Shown here: positions 1 to 5,980 of the stretch, in pieces | How the letters are laid out: each line of letters starts with the position of its first letter | How positions within the stretch are numbered: position 1 is the first letter of the stretch | NCBI GenBank assembly: GCA_023387295.1 | Contig: JAEWIG010000309.1 | Span: forward strand, 1-10,564 | Length of the DNA: 10,564 nt | Source: Bacillota bacterium | Lineage (GTDB): Bacteria > Bacillota > Bacilli > Bacillales > Cytobacillaceae | Direction: 5' to 3' | Program-made: the position numbers and the translations under genes | The notes under the pieces: generated by a model | Database searches by the model: none | What the model saw: only the letters and a program-made list of their open reading frames with translations | Told to the model about the DNA's origin: nothing

Positions 1-15
1 GCTCTGGCTATTAAC

Positions 16-48
16 AAAACAAAAAACCTCACTCTTTTCTGAATGAGG
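16..48 (-). terminator. Rho-independent terminator after the FlaG-like gene
   Basis: Read on the minus strand, an 8-bp stem CCTCATTC/GAGTGAGG (one G-U pair, loop AGAAAA) is followed directly by TTTTTTGTTTTG. It lies about 60 bases beyond the stop codon of the FlaG-like gene and probably ends the minus-strand transcription unit that begins downstream of hag. Confidence 0.88.
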
Positions 49-107
49 CACCATCCATATTAAAGTTGTGCTAATAAGCATCAGATTAAATAAATATCCC
101 CTTAAAG

Positions 108-473
108 TTAAGCCGATAGGTCAAATAATAATCCTAGCGCTGATTCCTTTGCCTTTTCAGCCATATTGATTGCAGCTTCTGGCGGGAGTGATGCGATTAC
201 GGTTCCGTCCTTCTTCATGGAAAGCTGGAATTGCTTCGCTGCTCCTGAATCCCCGATTCGAAGACTAATATTATATTCCGTGTTCTCAACAACCTTCTGC
301 ATCTGCTTATATACATTATCAACAGCCTGTTGAGCAATCCTCTTCGTCTTATCATTTGTAATATTGCTTTCTCGTTCTAATCTAAGCTGTGTTGGAGATT
401 TCCAATCATCGGGGTTGTTTCGAGGCTGAATAAAAATTGGTGGTATTTTATTAGTTGAACGTTGAATAATCAT
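108..473 (-). CDS. flaG: FlaG-like flagellar protein (divergent)
   Basis: A 121-residue protein. Its C-terminal half resembles the FlaG/YvyC family: a beta-rich stretch (about residues 68-95, with ISLRIGD and FQLSMKKDG), then the signature SLPPEAAINMAE and a closing GLLFD. This matches the REIPPEKxLDM...GLxxD pattern of B. subtilis YvyC. FlaG proteins are small late flagellar proteins thought to influence filament length, usually encoded next to fliD. The N-terminal half (IPPIFIQPRNNPDDWKSP onward) is proline- and lysine-rich and not conserved with what I recall of the family. Two adjacent ATGs are possible; GTGAGGG lies 3 bases before the first (476) and 6 before the second (473), so I prefer the second. 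It is the last gene before the terminator at 16-48. No fliD follows inside the window. The family call rests on the C-terminal motif only. Confidence 0.5.
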   Translation of the reverse strand: MIIQRSTNKIPPIFIQPRNNPDDWKSPTQLRLERESNITNDKTKRIAQQAVDNVYKQMQKVVENTEYNISLRIGDSGAAKQFQLSMKKDGTVIASLPPEAAINMAEKAKESALGLLFDLSA

Positions 474-626
474 CATTTTCCCTCACTGATTGAATTAATA
501 CATTGTTTTATTTACAGTTACATATCTCATTCTCTATATAATTCTCTTCTCCTTAGGAAATTCCTTCTTTAAATACAATGTTTATATGGAAAATCGGATA
601 TGTTATTGTTTTAACATAATCTCCAG

Positions 627-866
627 CTATTGAATATTCATTTCTAATTTCTTTTCAAGCAGTGACATGTCATCCTTTAATTCATTCAATTGCAAATTTA
701 ACAGATCCCGTTCTGTCTTACATATATTTTGTGTTGAAGCTAATTCAGCAATATTCTTCATTTCATGTAGTTTATCGCTTATTTCATCTAAGATGTGCAC
801 TCGTTCTATCGTCCATTCGAGCTGCTGCTCGAGGAACTGCTTCAATTCTTGCTGCTCTGTATTCAA
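627..866 (-). CDS. Small coiled-coil protein of unknown function (TTG start)
   Basis: A 79-residue, highly charged, all-helical protein with no membrane segment or signal peptide. Heptad-like spacing of hydrophobic residues is clearest at residues 51-75 (ERDLLNLQLNELKDDMSLLEKKL), so coiled-coil self-association or binding to a helical partner is likely. The start is TTG, supported by a perfect AGGAGG seven bases upstream (minus-strand AGGAGGGATAACATTG); no in-frame ATG does better. It follows the 119-residue helical protein after a 36-base gap, so the two are probably co-transcribed with the channel-like gene. A 150-base gap separates it from the FlaG-like gene; that gap holds only a weak 7-bp hairpin (599-618) without a T run. 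The size and helical nature are compatible with a flagellar chaperone of the FliT/FlgN kind, but I see no family motif and do not assign one. Confidence 0.7.
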   Translation of the reverse strand: MNTEQQELKQFLEQQLEWTIERVHILDEISDKLHEMKNIAELASTQNICKTERDLLNLQLNELKDDMSLLEKKLEMNIQ

Positions 867-902
867 TGTTATCCCTCCTATTAAAGCTATATTGCCAACC
901 CA

Positions 903-1262
903 TCAAGAGAGCAAATATGGACTAAACGCTTCAGCCTTCAATCGATTAAATTGAGGGATTAAAGTAAACTGCAAAACCTCCTGTACTTTCATGTATTTTT
1001 TATCCTCATAAGTATCTACCACAATACTTAGTGCATGATTGACACTCTTCAGACTAGCTTTCAAATTTTCCGGATTTTTCGCTTCAATTATTGAATTAAC
1101 AGATCTTTCAATAGCCGAATATGCCTCCAGAATATCTTCGAATAAAAAAAGGCTTTGCTCGAACCTACCTTCTCCAAAAAGTTTTTGAAAGTGCTGGAGA
1201 CCTTCAGATATAGTTTCAGCTAGATCTGTTGATGATTTCATAATATCTAAATATTTTTCCAT
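903..1262 (-). CDS. Small all-helical protein of unknown function
   Basis: A 119-residue protein with four to five predicted amphipathic helices and no membrane segment. Visible features are an N-terminal MEKYLDIMKSSTDLAETISEGL, a central acidic-hydrophobic helix LFLFEDILEAYSAIERSVN (about residues 39-57) and a C-terminal EVLQFTLIPQFNRLKAEAF. Such helical bundles are common among type III export chaperones and small regulatory proteins, but no diagnostic motif is seen. The ATG lies 10 bases past the stop of the channel-like gene; only weak purine-rich sequence precedes it, so translation is probably coupled to the upstream gene. That tight linkage suggests a shared role with the membrane protein. 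No function can be assigned from sequence. Confidence 0.75.
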   Translation of the reverse strand: MEKYLDIMKSSTDLAETISEGLQHFQKLFGEGRFEQSLFLFEDILEAYSAIERSVNSIIEAKNPENLKASLKSVNHALSIVVDTYEDKKYMKVQEVLQFTLIPQFNRLKAEAFSPYLLS

Positions 1263-1272
1263 TTTTCATAGC

Positions 1273-1980
1273 TCATTTGTTTCTTAAATCATGTGTAAGC
1301 TTATCAATCTTTTCTTCTAATCTAATTATCTCGATTTTTAATTCACTTAGAGTCTGCTCCTCTTCCTCAGTTTCATCCATAGTCTTTGGATTTGGTAAGA
1401 GCCCAATAACTCTTGCAATACAGATTGTGGTCATAAACAGGGCAACAATCGCTTGGTTCACAATAACAATATGCCCAATATTAGAAATTTCTATCATATT
1501 ATTAGAACCAAAAGTAATCATCGTCATGAAACTAAATAGGACCATTTCAATAAGGTTTCCTTGTTGGTTAAATACACCAAATGTGTATGACAGCACCGAA
1601 TATGATGTTGCGAACCAAAAAATGATCTCAACATAATTATGAAATAATAATATAACTAGCCTTCGATAGCTTTTTACTTTATAGGCGGATGGATTTTTAT
1701 ATTGATCGAAAAGCAACATATTAATTTGATATACAGAAATCTCGAACACTCGAATAAAACTATATGCCAAAATAAAAATCGCTACAAATATAGGTAGATG
1801 TGTATTGATCGCAAAAAAAGTACATACAAGAGAGACAAAAAGATTACCTAAAACCCAAACCTCAACAAAACCATGAGATCCTCTAAAAGGTTTAATTCTT
1901 CTGATATATTCAAATATAGAAACATAGCGAAGGATACGAAAAATCCTTTCCCATAGTGGTACAATAAATGACTGACTCAT
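1273..1980 (-). CDS. Potassium-channel-like membrane protein with non-canonical filter
   Basis: A 235-residue membrane protein. Hydrophobic segments lie at about residues 39-58, 62-80, 106-132 and 169-190. Between the last two is a short pore-like helix and loop: FSFMTMITFGSNN (149-161) followed by ISNIGHIVIVNQAIVALF. This matches the outer helix-pore-inner helix plan of two-TM (Ion_trans_2-type) potassium channels, where the loop reads TMTTVGYGD followed by a G-R/H turn. Here the filter is TFGSNN: Tyr, the second Gly and Asp are replaced, so potassium selectivity cannot be assumed. A charged C-terminal tail (205-233, EEEEQTLSELKIEIIRLEEKIDKL) looks like a coiled coil, as in many tetrameric channels. 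The ATG is preceded by AGGAGG with good spacing. It heads a tight group with two helical genes downstream of hag. The fold assignment is moderately sure; ion and role are unknown. Confidence 0.72.
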   Translation of the reverse strand: MSQSFIVPLWERIFRILRYVSIFEYIRRIKPFRGSHGFVEVWVLGNLFVSLVCTFFAINTHLPIFVAIFILAYSFIRVFEISVYQINMLLFDQYKNPSAYKVKSYRRLVILLFHNYVEIIFWFATSYSVLSYTFGVFNQQGNLIEMVLFSFMTMITFGSNNMIEISNIGHIVIVNQAIVALFMTTICIARVIGLLPNPKTMDETEEEEQTLSELKIEIIRLEEKIDKLTHDLRNK

Positions 1981-2082
1981 GGTTTCCTCCTAATTCATTT
2001 TACATATCCCAAACAAGTATATTCATTTTTCAATAATTCATCGAAATAAGAAATTGTCATTAAGAAAAGCAAGAGCTGTCTC

Positions 2083-2198
2083 TGTGTTTCCCTGTATTAG
2101 AACTATATAGAAAAAATACAAGGAAAAGAGATTAGAAAATCACCTAGTACCCTCACCACAATAATACTTTAGGAAACACAAGAACCACTACTGTGTTT
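2083..2198 (-). repeat. Three-segment inverted repeat upstream of the channel-like gene
   Basis: The gene-free stretch 1981-2207 holds three complementary segments. On the plus strand they are TGTGTTTCC (2083-2091), GGAAACACA (2172-2180) and TGTGTTT (2192-2198). In the minus-strand RNA the middle segment could pair with its near neighbour (7 bp, 11-base loop) or with the far segment (9 bp, about 80-base loop), but not both. Neither alternative ends in a convincing T run. The rest of the stretch has no recognisable sigma-D promoter and only weak sigma-A-like matches, such as TATACT about 45 bases before the channel start. Confidence 0.35.
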
Positions 2199-2207
2199 TA
2201 ATCCATG

Positions 2208-2420
2208 TTAATCATCACTCTCAATTATGAATCCAACGTTAGAGTTTTTATCATAAGAGTAGATATATATATCGTCATTCTTCGTACCTCTAAACTTACA
2301 GTATTGATTGGTTTGCTCAACAAAGGTAATATTTGATGCTTGATACTCATCTTGAATCCTTCGTTTAATTATCTCTATTTCTTTATCCACAATTTGTCTA
2401 TTTTCCCTATACAATACCAT
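2208..2420 (-). CDS. Small hypothetical protein downstream of flagellin
   Basis: A 70-residue soluble protein. The N-terminal third is a charged helix (REN..IVDKEIEIIKRRIQDEYQ, residues 5-26). The rest alternates polar and hydrophobic residues in what looks like beta strands (NITFVEQ, YCKFRGT, DDIYIYSYD, NVGFIIES). I recognise no family. The start is supported by AAGGTGG eight bases before the ATG. It lies only 24 bases past the T run of the hag terminator, so it may be made from read-through of hag transcripts. A TATAAT at 2440-2445 adjoins the terminator but has no matching -35 element. It is followed by a 227-base gene-free stretch before the channel-like gene. Confidence 0.6.
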   Translation of the reverse strand: MVLYRENRQIVDKEIEIIKRRIQDEYQASNITFVEQTNQYCKFRGTKNDDIYIYSYDKNSNVGFIIESDD

Positions 2421-2444
2421 CTAATAACCACCTTCATGTATTAT

Positions 2445-2474
2445 AAAAAAGAGACCCTAGAATCCTAGAGTCTC
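2445..2474 (-). terminator. Rho-independent terminator of hag
   Basis: On the minus strand, a 10-bp stem GAGACTCTAG/CTAGGGTCTC (one G-U pair) with loop GATT is followed at once by six T residues. It starts 21 bases after the hag stop codon and is a textbook intrinsic terminator for the monocistronic flagellin transcript. Confidence 0.93.
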
Positions 2475-2495
2475 CTTTGTAATTGTTAATTAGAA

Positions 2496-4043
2496 TTATC
2501 CTAATAATTGTAATACTGATTGAGGTTTTTGGTTTGCTTGAGCTAACATTGCTTGAGAAGCTTGTCCAAGGATGTTTGCACGAGTCATTTCCATTACCTC
2601 TTTAGCCATATCTACGTCACGGATACGTGATTCAGCTGCTTGAAGGTTCTCAGAAGAGTTGTTCAAGTTAGAAATTGTGTGCTCTAAGCGGTTTTGGAAT
2701 GCACCAAGGTCAGAACGTTGTCCAGAAACCTTTTCAATTGCATCATTTATAACCGTAATTGCTGCAGCGGCAGATTCATGAGTAGATACATCTAGAGCTC
2801 TTTCAGCTAATTTGTTATCTGTACCATCTGTTACTGTATTATCTTGAGTAAATGCTGCATTTTTTACATCTCCAGCGTATTTACCAGATCCGGAAATTCC
2901 AAGAGCTACAGAGCGCATATCTGCAACACTAATTGTCATTGATTGACCTTGATTTGCACCAATTTGGAAGTTAGCTTTAAAGCCGTCTCCTCCAGCTTGT
3001 TTAATAGTAACGGTATCTGTACCATCAGATATTGCACTTTGGATACCACTTTCTTTAGCTAATAAAGTAGCAAGTGCTTGTGATTGGTCTGCTGCGTTAG
3101 CAAATTTAGCAACATCTATATCGAAGCCAGCACCTGTTCCAAATGTAATGTCTTTGTCACCGATTTTCAGTGAATCTCCTGCCCCGAACGGAGTAGTAAT
3201 TTGTAATGTAGGATCTGCTTTTTTAACACTTGTAGTCACTTCAGTAGCAGTAAGACTTGCGGCTTGAGCACCACCTGATGTAAGCGCTGTACCAGAAGCC
3301 TTCCCAGTCTTTTCACTAATTGTGATTGTTCCATCATTATTTTTAGAAACAGTATATGATTCATTAAATGTTGCATCTGCTGTTAATATATCAGCAATAG
3401 CATTTATTTGGTCTGCAGCTGTAGTGAATGCAGTTGTATCAAGCTGTCCAGCAGCAGAACCACCATTCGCCCCAGTAATTGTAACACCTGCAATAGATAC
3501 AACTTGTGTATCAGTAAGTGGTGTAGCGACAGATATAGTCCATTCTCCTGCTACTTCTTTTTTTGCATCTGTAAATGTAACTTTACCAGCTCCAGTTGCA
3601 GTTGCAGTTAACGGTGTAGATTCTTTACCGCCATCCAGTAATTTCTGAGTGTTAAATTCAGTCGTATTCCCAATACGGTTGATTTCAGAAGTTAATGCAT
3701 TCATTTCTTTCTGAATTTCTTTACGGTCAACATCTACGTTTGTGTCGTTCGCTGCTTGTGTAGCAAGTTCACGCATACGTTGTAGAATATTGTGAGTTTC
3801 TTGAAGAGCACCCTCTGCAGTTTGGATCATAGAGATACCATCTTGTGAGTTACGGCTTGATTGGTCTAAACCACGAACTTGCGCACGCATTTTTTCAGAG
3901 ATTGCTAGACCTGCAGCATCATCGCCTGCACGGTTAATACGAAGACCTGAAGAAAGTTTTTCTGTTGCTTTTGCAGATGCGTTGTTGTTGATTCCCATCT
4001 GACGGTAAGTATTTAACGCTGTAATATTATTGTTGATAATCAT
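2496..4043 (-). CDS. hag: Flagellin, major filament protein
   Basis: A 515-residue flagellin that polymerises into the extracellular filament after export by the flagellar type III system. The N-terminal D0/D1 region (1-138) has MIINNNITALNTYRQM, SSGLRINRAGDDAAGLAISEKMRAQ and LQRMRELATQAAND (87-100), the conserved stretch that in many flagellins forms the TLR5-recognised surface. The C-terminal D1/D0 region (about 412-515) has the family pattern IRDVDMAKEVMEMTRANILGQA...LQLLG. B. subtilis Hag has 304 residues; the extra length is in the centre (about 140-410), which is Thr/Ala/Gly-rich and contains two related modules (182-250 and 290-354). There is no cleavable signal peptide, as expected. 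AAGGAGG lies 8 bases before the ATG. It has its own sigma-D promoter and terminator, and its leader carries likely CsrA sites, so it should be translationally repressed until the hook is complete. Confidence 0.98.
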   Translation of the reverse strand: MIINNNITALNTYRQMGINNNASAKATEKLSSGLRINRAGDDAAGLAISEKMRAQVRGLDQSSRNSQDGISMIQTAEGALQETHNILQRMRELATQAANDTNVDVDRKEIQKEMNALTSEINRIGNTTEFNTQKLLDGGKESTPLTATATGAGKVTFTDAKKEVAGEWTISVATPLTDTQVVSIAGVTITGANGGSAAGQLDTTAFTTAADQINAIADILTADATFNESYTVSKNNDGTITISEKTGKASGTALTSGGAQAASLTATEVTTSVKKADPTLQITTPFGAGDSLKIGDKDITFGTGAGFDIDVAKFANAADQSQALATLLAKESGIQSAISDGTDTVTIKQAGGDGFKANFQIGANQGQSMTISVADMRSVALGISGSGKYAGDVKNAAFTQDNTVTDGTDNKLAERALDVSTHESAAAAITVINDAIEKVSGQRSDLGAFQNRLEHTISNLNNSSENLQAAESRIRDVDMAKEVMEMTRANILGQASQAMLAQANQKPQSVLQLLG

Positions 4044-4051
4044 GTGTATTT

Positions 4052-4058
4052 CCTCCTT
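4052..4058 (-). promoter_or_regulatory. hag Shine-Dalgarno, likely second CsrA site
   Basis: Minus-strand AAGGAGG is 8 bases from the hag ATG. The GGA core in a purine-rich context (CAAGGAGGAAA) fits the CsrA recognition element, and in B. subtilis the second of two CsrA sites on hag mRNA overlaps the Shine-Dalgarno. CsrA bound here would block ribosome entry. The ribosome-binding role is certain; the CsrA role is inferred from the known system and from csrA being encoded next door. Confidence 0.75.
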
Positions 4059-4074
4059 GAAATGTTTGTTTGTC

Positions 4075-4088
4075 CCACATCCATGTGG
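4075..4088 (-). promoter_or_regulatory. Hairpin with GGA loop, likely first CsrA site on hag mRNA
   Basis: In the hag leader the minus strand reads CCACA-TGGA-TGTGG: a perfect 5-bp stem presenting GGA in a four-base loop. GGA in a hairpin loop is the preferred CsrA target. It lies about 30 bases before the Shine-Dalgarno, a spacing that would let one CsrA dimer bridge this hairpin and the second GGA at the ribosome binding site, as described for B. subtilis hag. Confidence 0.72.
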
Positions 4089-4099
4089 TTTATATTGTG

Positions 4100-4142
4100 T
4101 TAGTTAATCAGCTCGGTCGGCCGTACCAAGATGATTAACTAA
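4100..4142 (-). other. Long hairpin at the 5' end of hag mRNA
   Basis: An 11-bp perfect stem (minus-strand TTAGTTAATCA with TGATTAACTAA) is extended, after one mismatch, by a second 5-bp stem CTTGG/CCGAG closing a 9-base loop TACGGCCGA. It begins only a few bases after the transcription start predicted from the sigma-D promoter. Such 5' hairpins commonly shield an mRNA from 5'-end decay, which would suit an abundant flagellin message. The loop lacks a GGA, so it is not an obvious CsrA site. Confidence 0.65.
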
Positions 4143-4153
4143 TTACAATACTT

Positions 4154-4181
4154 ATATCGGTGAGATATTTGAGTTGTTTAG
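4154..4181 (-). promoter_or_regulatory. Sigma-D promoter of hag
   Basis: The minus strand carries CTAAA (4181-4177), a 16-base spacer and CCGATAT (4160-4154), matching the sigma-D (FliA-class) consensus TAAA-N15/16-GCCGATAT. The start point should be near 4147, giving a leader of about 104 bases. This places hag under control of the late flagellar sigma factor, released when the hook-basal body is finished and FlgM is exported. Confidence 0.93.
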
Positions 4182-4190
4182 AGATTTTTA

Positions 4191-4241
4191 GCAAAAAAAT
4201 AAAAAAGAAGCGCTGATAATTTTGATTAAGGTCAACGCTTC
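4191..4241 (-). terminator. Rho-independent terminator after csrA
   Basis: On the minus strand a 10-bp stem GAAGCGTTGA/TCAGCGCTTC (one G-U pair, 15-base loop) is followed by TTTTTTATTTTTTTG. It ends the fliW-csrA transcript. The hag -35 element starts about ten bases past the T run, insulating hag from upstream transcription. Confidence 0.9.
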
Positions 4242-4315
4242 CGATTGCATATACTTATTCAGGTACATAATACTTCCTTTTCACCTAATCTACCATGCAA
4301 TCATCTCAATTTTCA

Positions 4316-4543
4316 TTATTTCCCCAGTCGCATCGCAAGTTTCTTCAATAAATCAATTGATGCCCCAGTCGCTTTGCTGTTTTCCTCTTGAATGGCTAAG
4401 TAGATTTCTTTGCGGTGGATATCAATGTTTTTTGGTGCATTGATGCCAATTTTGATTTGCTCCCCTTCGATAGCGAGGATTTTGATTTCGATATTATCTC
4501 CGATTTGAATCGATTGATTTAGTTTGCGGGTAAGCACGAGCAT
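4316..4543 (-). CDS. csrA: Carbon storage regulator CsrA, translational repressor of flagellin
   Basis: A 75-residue protein of normal CsrA length. It begins MLVLTRKLNQSIQIGDNIEI and carries KIGINAPKNIDIHRKEIYLAIQEEN, including the conserved Arg in IHRKEIY that contacts GGA in target RNA. CsrA acts as a domain-swapped dimer with two RNA-binding faces. In B. subtilis it represses hag translation and is antagonised by FliW. The C-terminal tail (about residues 55-75, KATGASIDLLKKLAMRLGK) is the extended helix typical of Bacillus CsrA, the part implicated in FliW contact. The ATG lies 3 bases after the fliW stop, with AAGGGGG upstream inside fliW, so the pair is translationally linked. Confidence 0.97.
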   Translation of the reverse strand: MLVLTRKLNQSIQIGDNIEIKILAIEGEQIKIGINAPKNIDIHRKEIYLAIQEENSKATGASIDLLKKLAMRLGK

Positions 4544-4546
4544 CTG

Positions 4547-5005
4547 TTATTCCCCCTTGCCAGTTTGGGAATGTTGGTCCAACAATACATGCTTTGTTCT
4601 ATATGGTGAGTCACTTAATATGACTTGCTTTCCTAACTTTTTCACATCATTAATGATGATTGGGCCTTGTAGGTTAGCAGTTGAATTGTGGAAAGAATCT
4701 GCGATGGTCAGGATAACAAATACAGCTGTATCCTCTTGTCTTTCAATCTCTAGCGCATCAATTACCTGTTCCGTTAGTTTCACCTCATAGTCCTTAAAGA
4801 AATCAAACGGACTAACAATTACAAAAGCTAGAGCAGGTGTTTGAACCGATTGCATAATAAGAAACGGCCCTTCATCCGCAAATGGTAAAATATAAAATTG
4901 CTGTTGGTCTAGAAAGCTCGGAATTCCTTGTTGGAAGTGAATAATTTTTGATTCTTCTATTTCAACTTCTCCGTGATATTTCGTTTGGATTTTCAATCTC
5001 TTCAC
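4547..5005 (-). CDS. fliW: Flagellar assembly factor FliW
   Basis: A FliW of 152 residues from the GTG start. It shows the family motifs in order: IQTKYHGEVEI, GIPSFLDQQQF, PFLIMQSVQTPALAFVIVSP, FFKDYEVKL, STANLQGPIIIN and GKQVILSDSPYRTKH. FliW binds cytoplasmic flagellin or, when flagellin has been exported, CsrA; bound CsrA releases hag mRNA. The start is uncertain. GTG at 5005 has only weak purine-rich upstream sequence, whereas a TTG at 4996 (giving MKIQTKYHG...) fits the usual family N-terminus and follows GGTGAAGAGA. The C-terminal tail DQHSQTGKGE is unremarkable. It is followed by csrA after 3 bases, and yviE precedes it by 143 bases with no terminator between. Confidence 0.96.
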   Translation of the reverse strand: MKRLKIQTKYHGEVEIEESKIIHFQQGIPSFLDQQQFYILPFADEGPFLIMQSVQTPALAFVIVSPFDFFKDYEVKLTEQVIDALEIERQEDTAVFVILTIADSFHNSTANLQGPIIINDVKKLGKQVILSDSPYRTKHVLLDQHSQTGKGE

Positions 5006-5028
5006 CGCATTCTCTTATTATTTTTACT

Positions 5029-5056
5029 TGTATAATGAAAACTAAATCGTCATCAA
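5029..5056 (-). promoter_or_regulatory. Possible sigma-A promoter before fliW-csrA
   Basis: In the 143-base yviE-fliW gap the minus strand has TTGATG (5056-5051), a 16-base spacer and TATACA (5034-5029). Both elements match the housekeeping consensus only partly. It could give fliW-csrA an independent transcript, but read-through from yviE is equally possible. Confidence 0.25.
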
Positions 5057-5148
5057 TCGCATCGAACAAGCCTCAATCTCCAAAAGAATCGTAAGCGCAG
5101 TGAAATGAAACTGACGACATTTACCAATTACCTAAGTAATACAAAGTA

Positions 5149-5733
5149 TTAAAAAACCTGATTAATATTCGCCCCCACCGCTTGAATCTGCAAATTAGCC
5201 TTTTGCTTAAGATAAATTTGCAAATCACCCTGGTTGAATTTAATAATTGGTTTATTTGGCTTAACACGTAATTTAAAGTTTTCTAGGTTCACATCGATTT
5301 TGATTTCAGAAGGCTGATAGTGAATCTTCACCTTAGATGTCGACGATGGAACAAAGCCGATATTAAATTCTTTCTGTGCTGGCTCACTTTTATTCTTCGC
5401 AATTTGCGGAATGACACTTGATGAGCCTTGTGTTTCTATTTTCATCAGCTGGTCGCCTTCAGATGCTTTTGCACTGATTGCTTGCAGGACTTTCTGTTTC
5501 GATCTTGAGAACTGCTCCTGTGTCATCCGAAAAGGATGCTTTAAGCCTGCATCAGCAAATGCCTCTGTTTGGTCAATCGTTAATTTCCCTTTTGTTTTAT
5601 GCATCTTCACATCTGGCTGTGGCTGATTATAAGACATATCTGCTTGCGGCTGGCGAATTTGAATCGTAGCATTTCGTTTATTGATACCAAGCTCGGCAAA
5701 TGTATTATGTAATTCTAAACGAGGTAGCTGCAT
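5149..5733 (-). CDS. yviE: YviE-like protein (DUF6470 family)
   Basis: A 194-residue protein close in size and pattern to B. subtilis YviE. Recognisable features are the N-terminal MQLPRLELHNTFAELGI, repeated IRQPQADM/NQPQPDVKM segments, GKLTIDQTEAFADAG (about 49-63), ISAKASEGDQLMKIE (85-99) and a C-terminal beta-rich part with HYQPSEIKIDVNLENFKL. It has no signal peptide or membrane segment. The function is not established; in Bacillus it is conserved between flgL and fliW, suggesting a role in flagellar export or filament regulation. GAGGAGGA precedes the ATG. Unlike B. subtilis, it is cut off from flgL by a terminator and a plus-strand gene, so it must have its own promoter in 5734-5980, where I found no convincing consensus. 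Confidence 0.92.
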   Translation of the reverse strand: MQLPRLELHNTFAELGINKRNATIQIRQPQADMSYNQPQPDVKMHKTKGKLTIDQTEAFADAGLKHPFRMTQEQFSRSKQKVLQAISAKASEGDQLMKIETQGSSSVIPQIAKNKSEPAQKEFNIGFVPSSTSKVKIHYQPSEIKIDVNLENFKLRVKPNKPIIKFNQGDLQIYLKQKANLQIQAVGANINQVF

Positions 5734-5926
5734 GGCTTATCCTCCTCATCTCTTTCTTACCTTTTTCATCGTCATTTTGTGAATATTTTTTAGTTAATAT
5801 CTTCCTTAGTGTAACTGTAATTCTATTTTAACTAATTTTTCGGTGGTTAACCATTTACAATATTAAATGGCTTGAACTTCAATAAAACCACCCTCATATA
5901 AATGTAAATTTTCTACCATTTCACTC

Positions 5927-5955
5927 GTGACTTTTATTAAATCGTTTGCTATATT
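5927..5955 (+). promoter_or_regulatory. Probable sigma-A promoter of the coiled-coil gene
   Basis: GTGACT (5927-5932), a 17-base spacer and TATATT (5950-5955) preceded by TG one base upstream form an extended -10 promoter. The start would fall near 5962, just before the Shine-Dalgarno at 5966. An alternative TTGAAC (5872-5877) has TATAAA only at a 19-base spacing and is weaker. Confidence 0.5.
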
Positions 5956-5980
5956 TAAACGAAAGAAGGAGGTGAAGAAA

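Noticed and set aside
599..618. Hairpin TATGTTA/TAACATA after the 79-residue gene
   Set aside because: It is a weak 7-bp AT-rich stem without a following T run, so it is not a credible terminator.
2440..2445. TATAAT on the minus strand just after the hag terminator T run
   Set aside because: No -35 element lies at a suitable distance (the position is inside the terminator stem), and the leader before the next ATG would be only about 13 bases.
3322..3648. Open frame on the plus strand inside hag
   Set aside because: It lies opposite the flagellin variable region, has no ribosome site and a composition explained by the Ala/Thr/Val codons of hag.
5790..5835. Inverted TTAGTTAA ... TTAACTAA pair upstream of yviE, echoing the hag leader stem
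   Set aside because: The arms are 8 bases of AT-rich sequence with a 30-base loop, and no T run or promoter alignment gives them a role; chance is likely.
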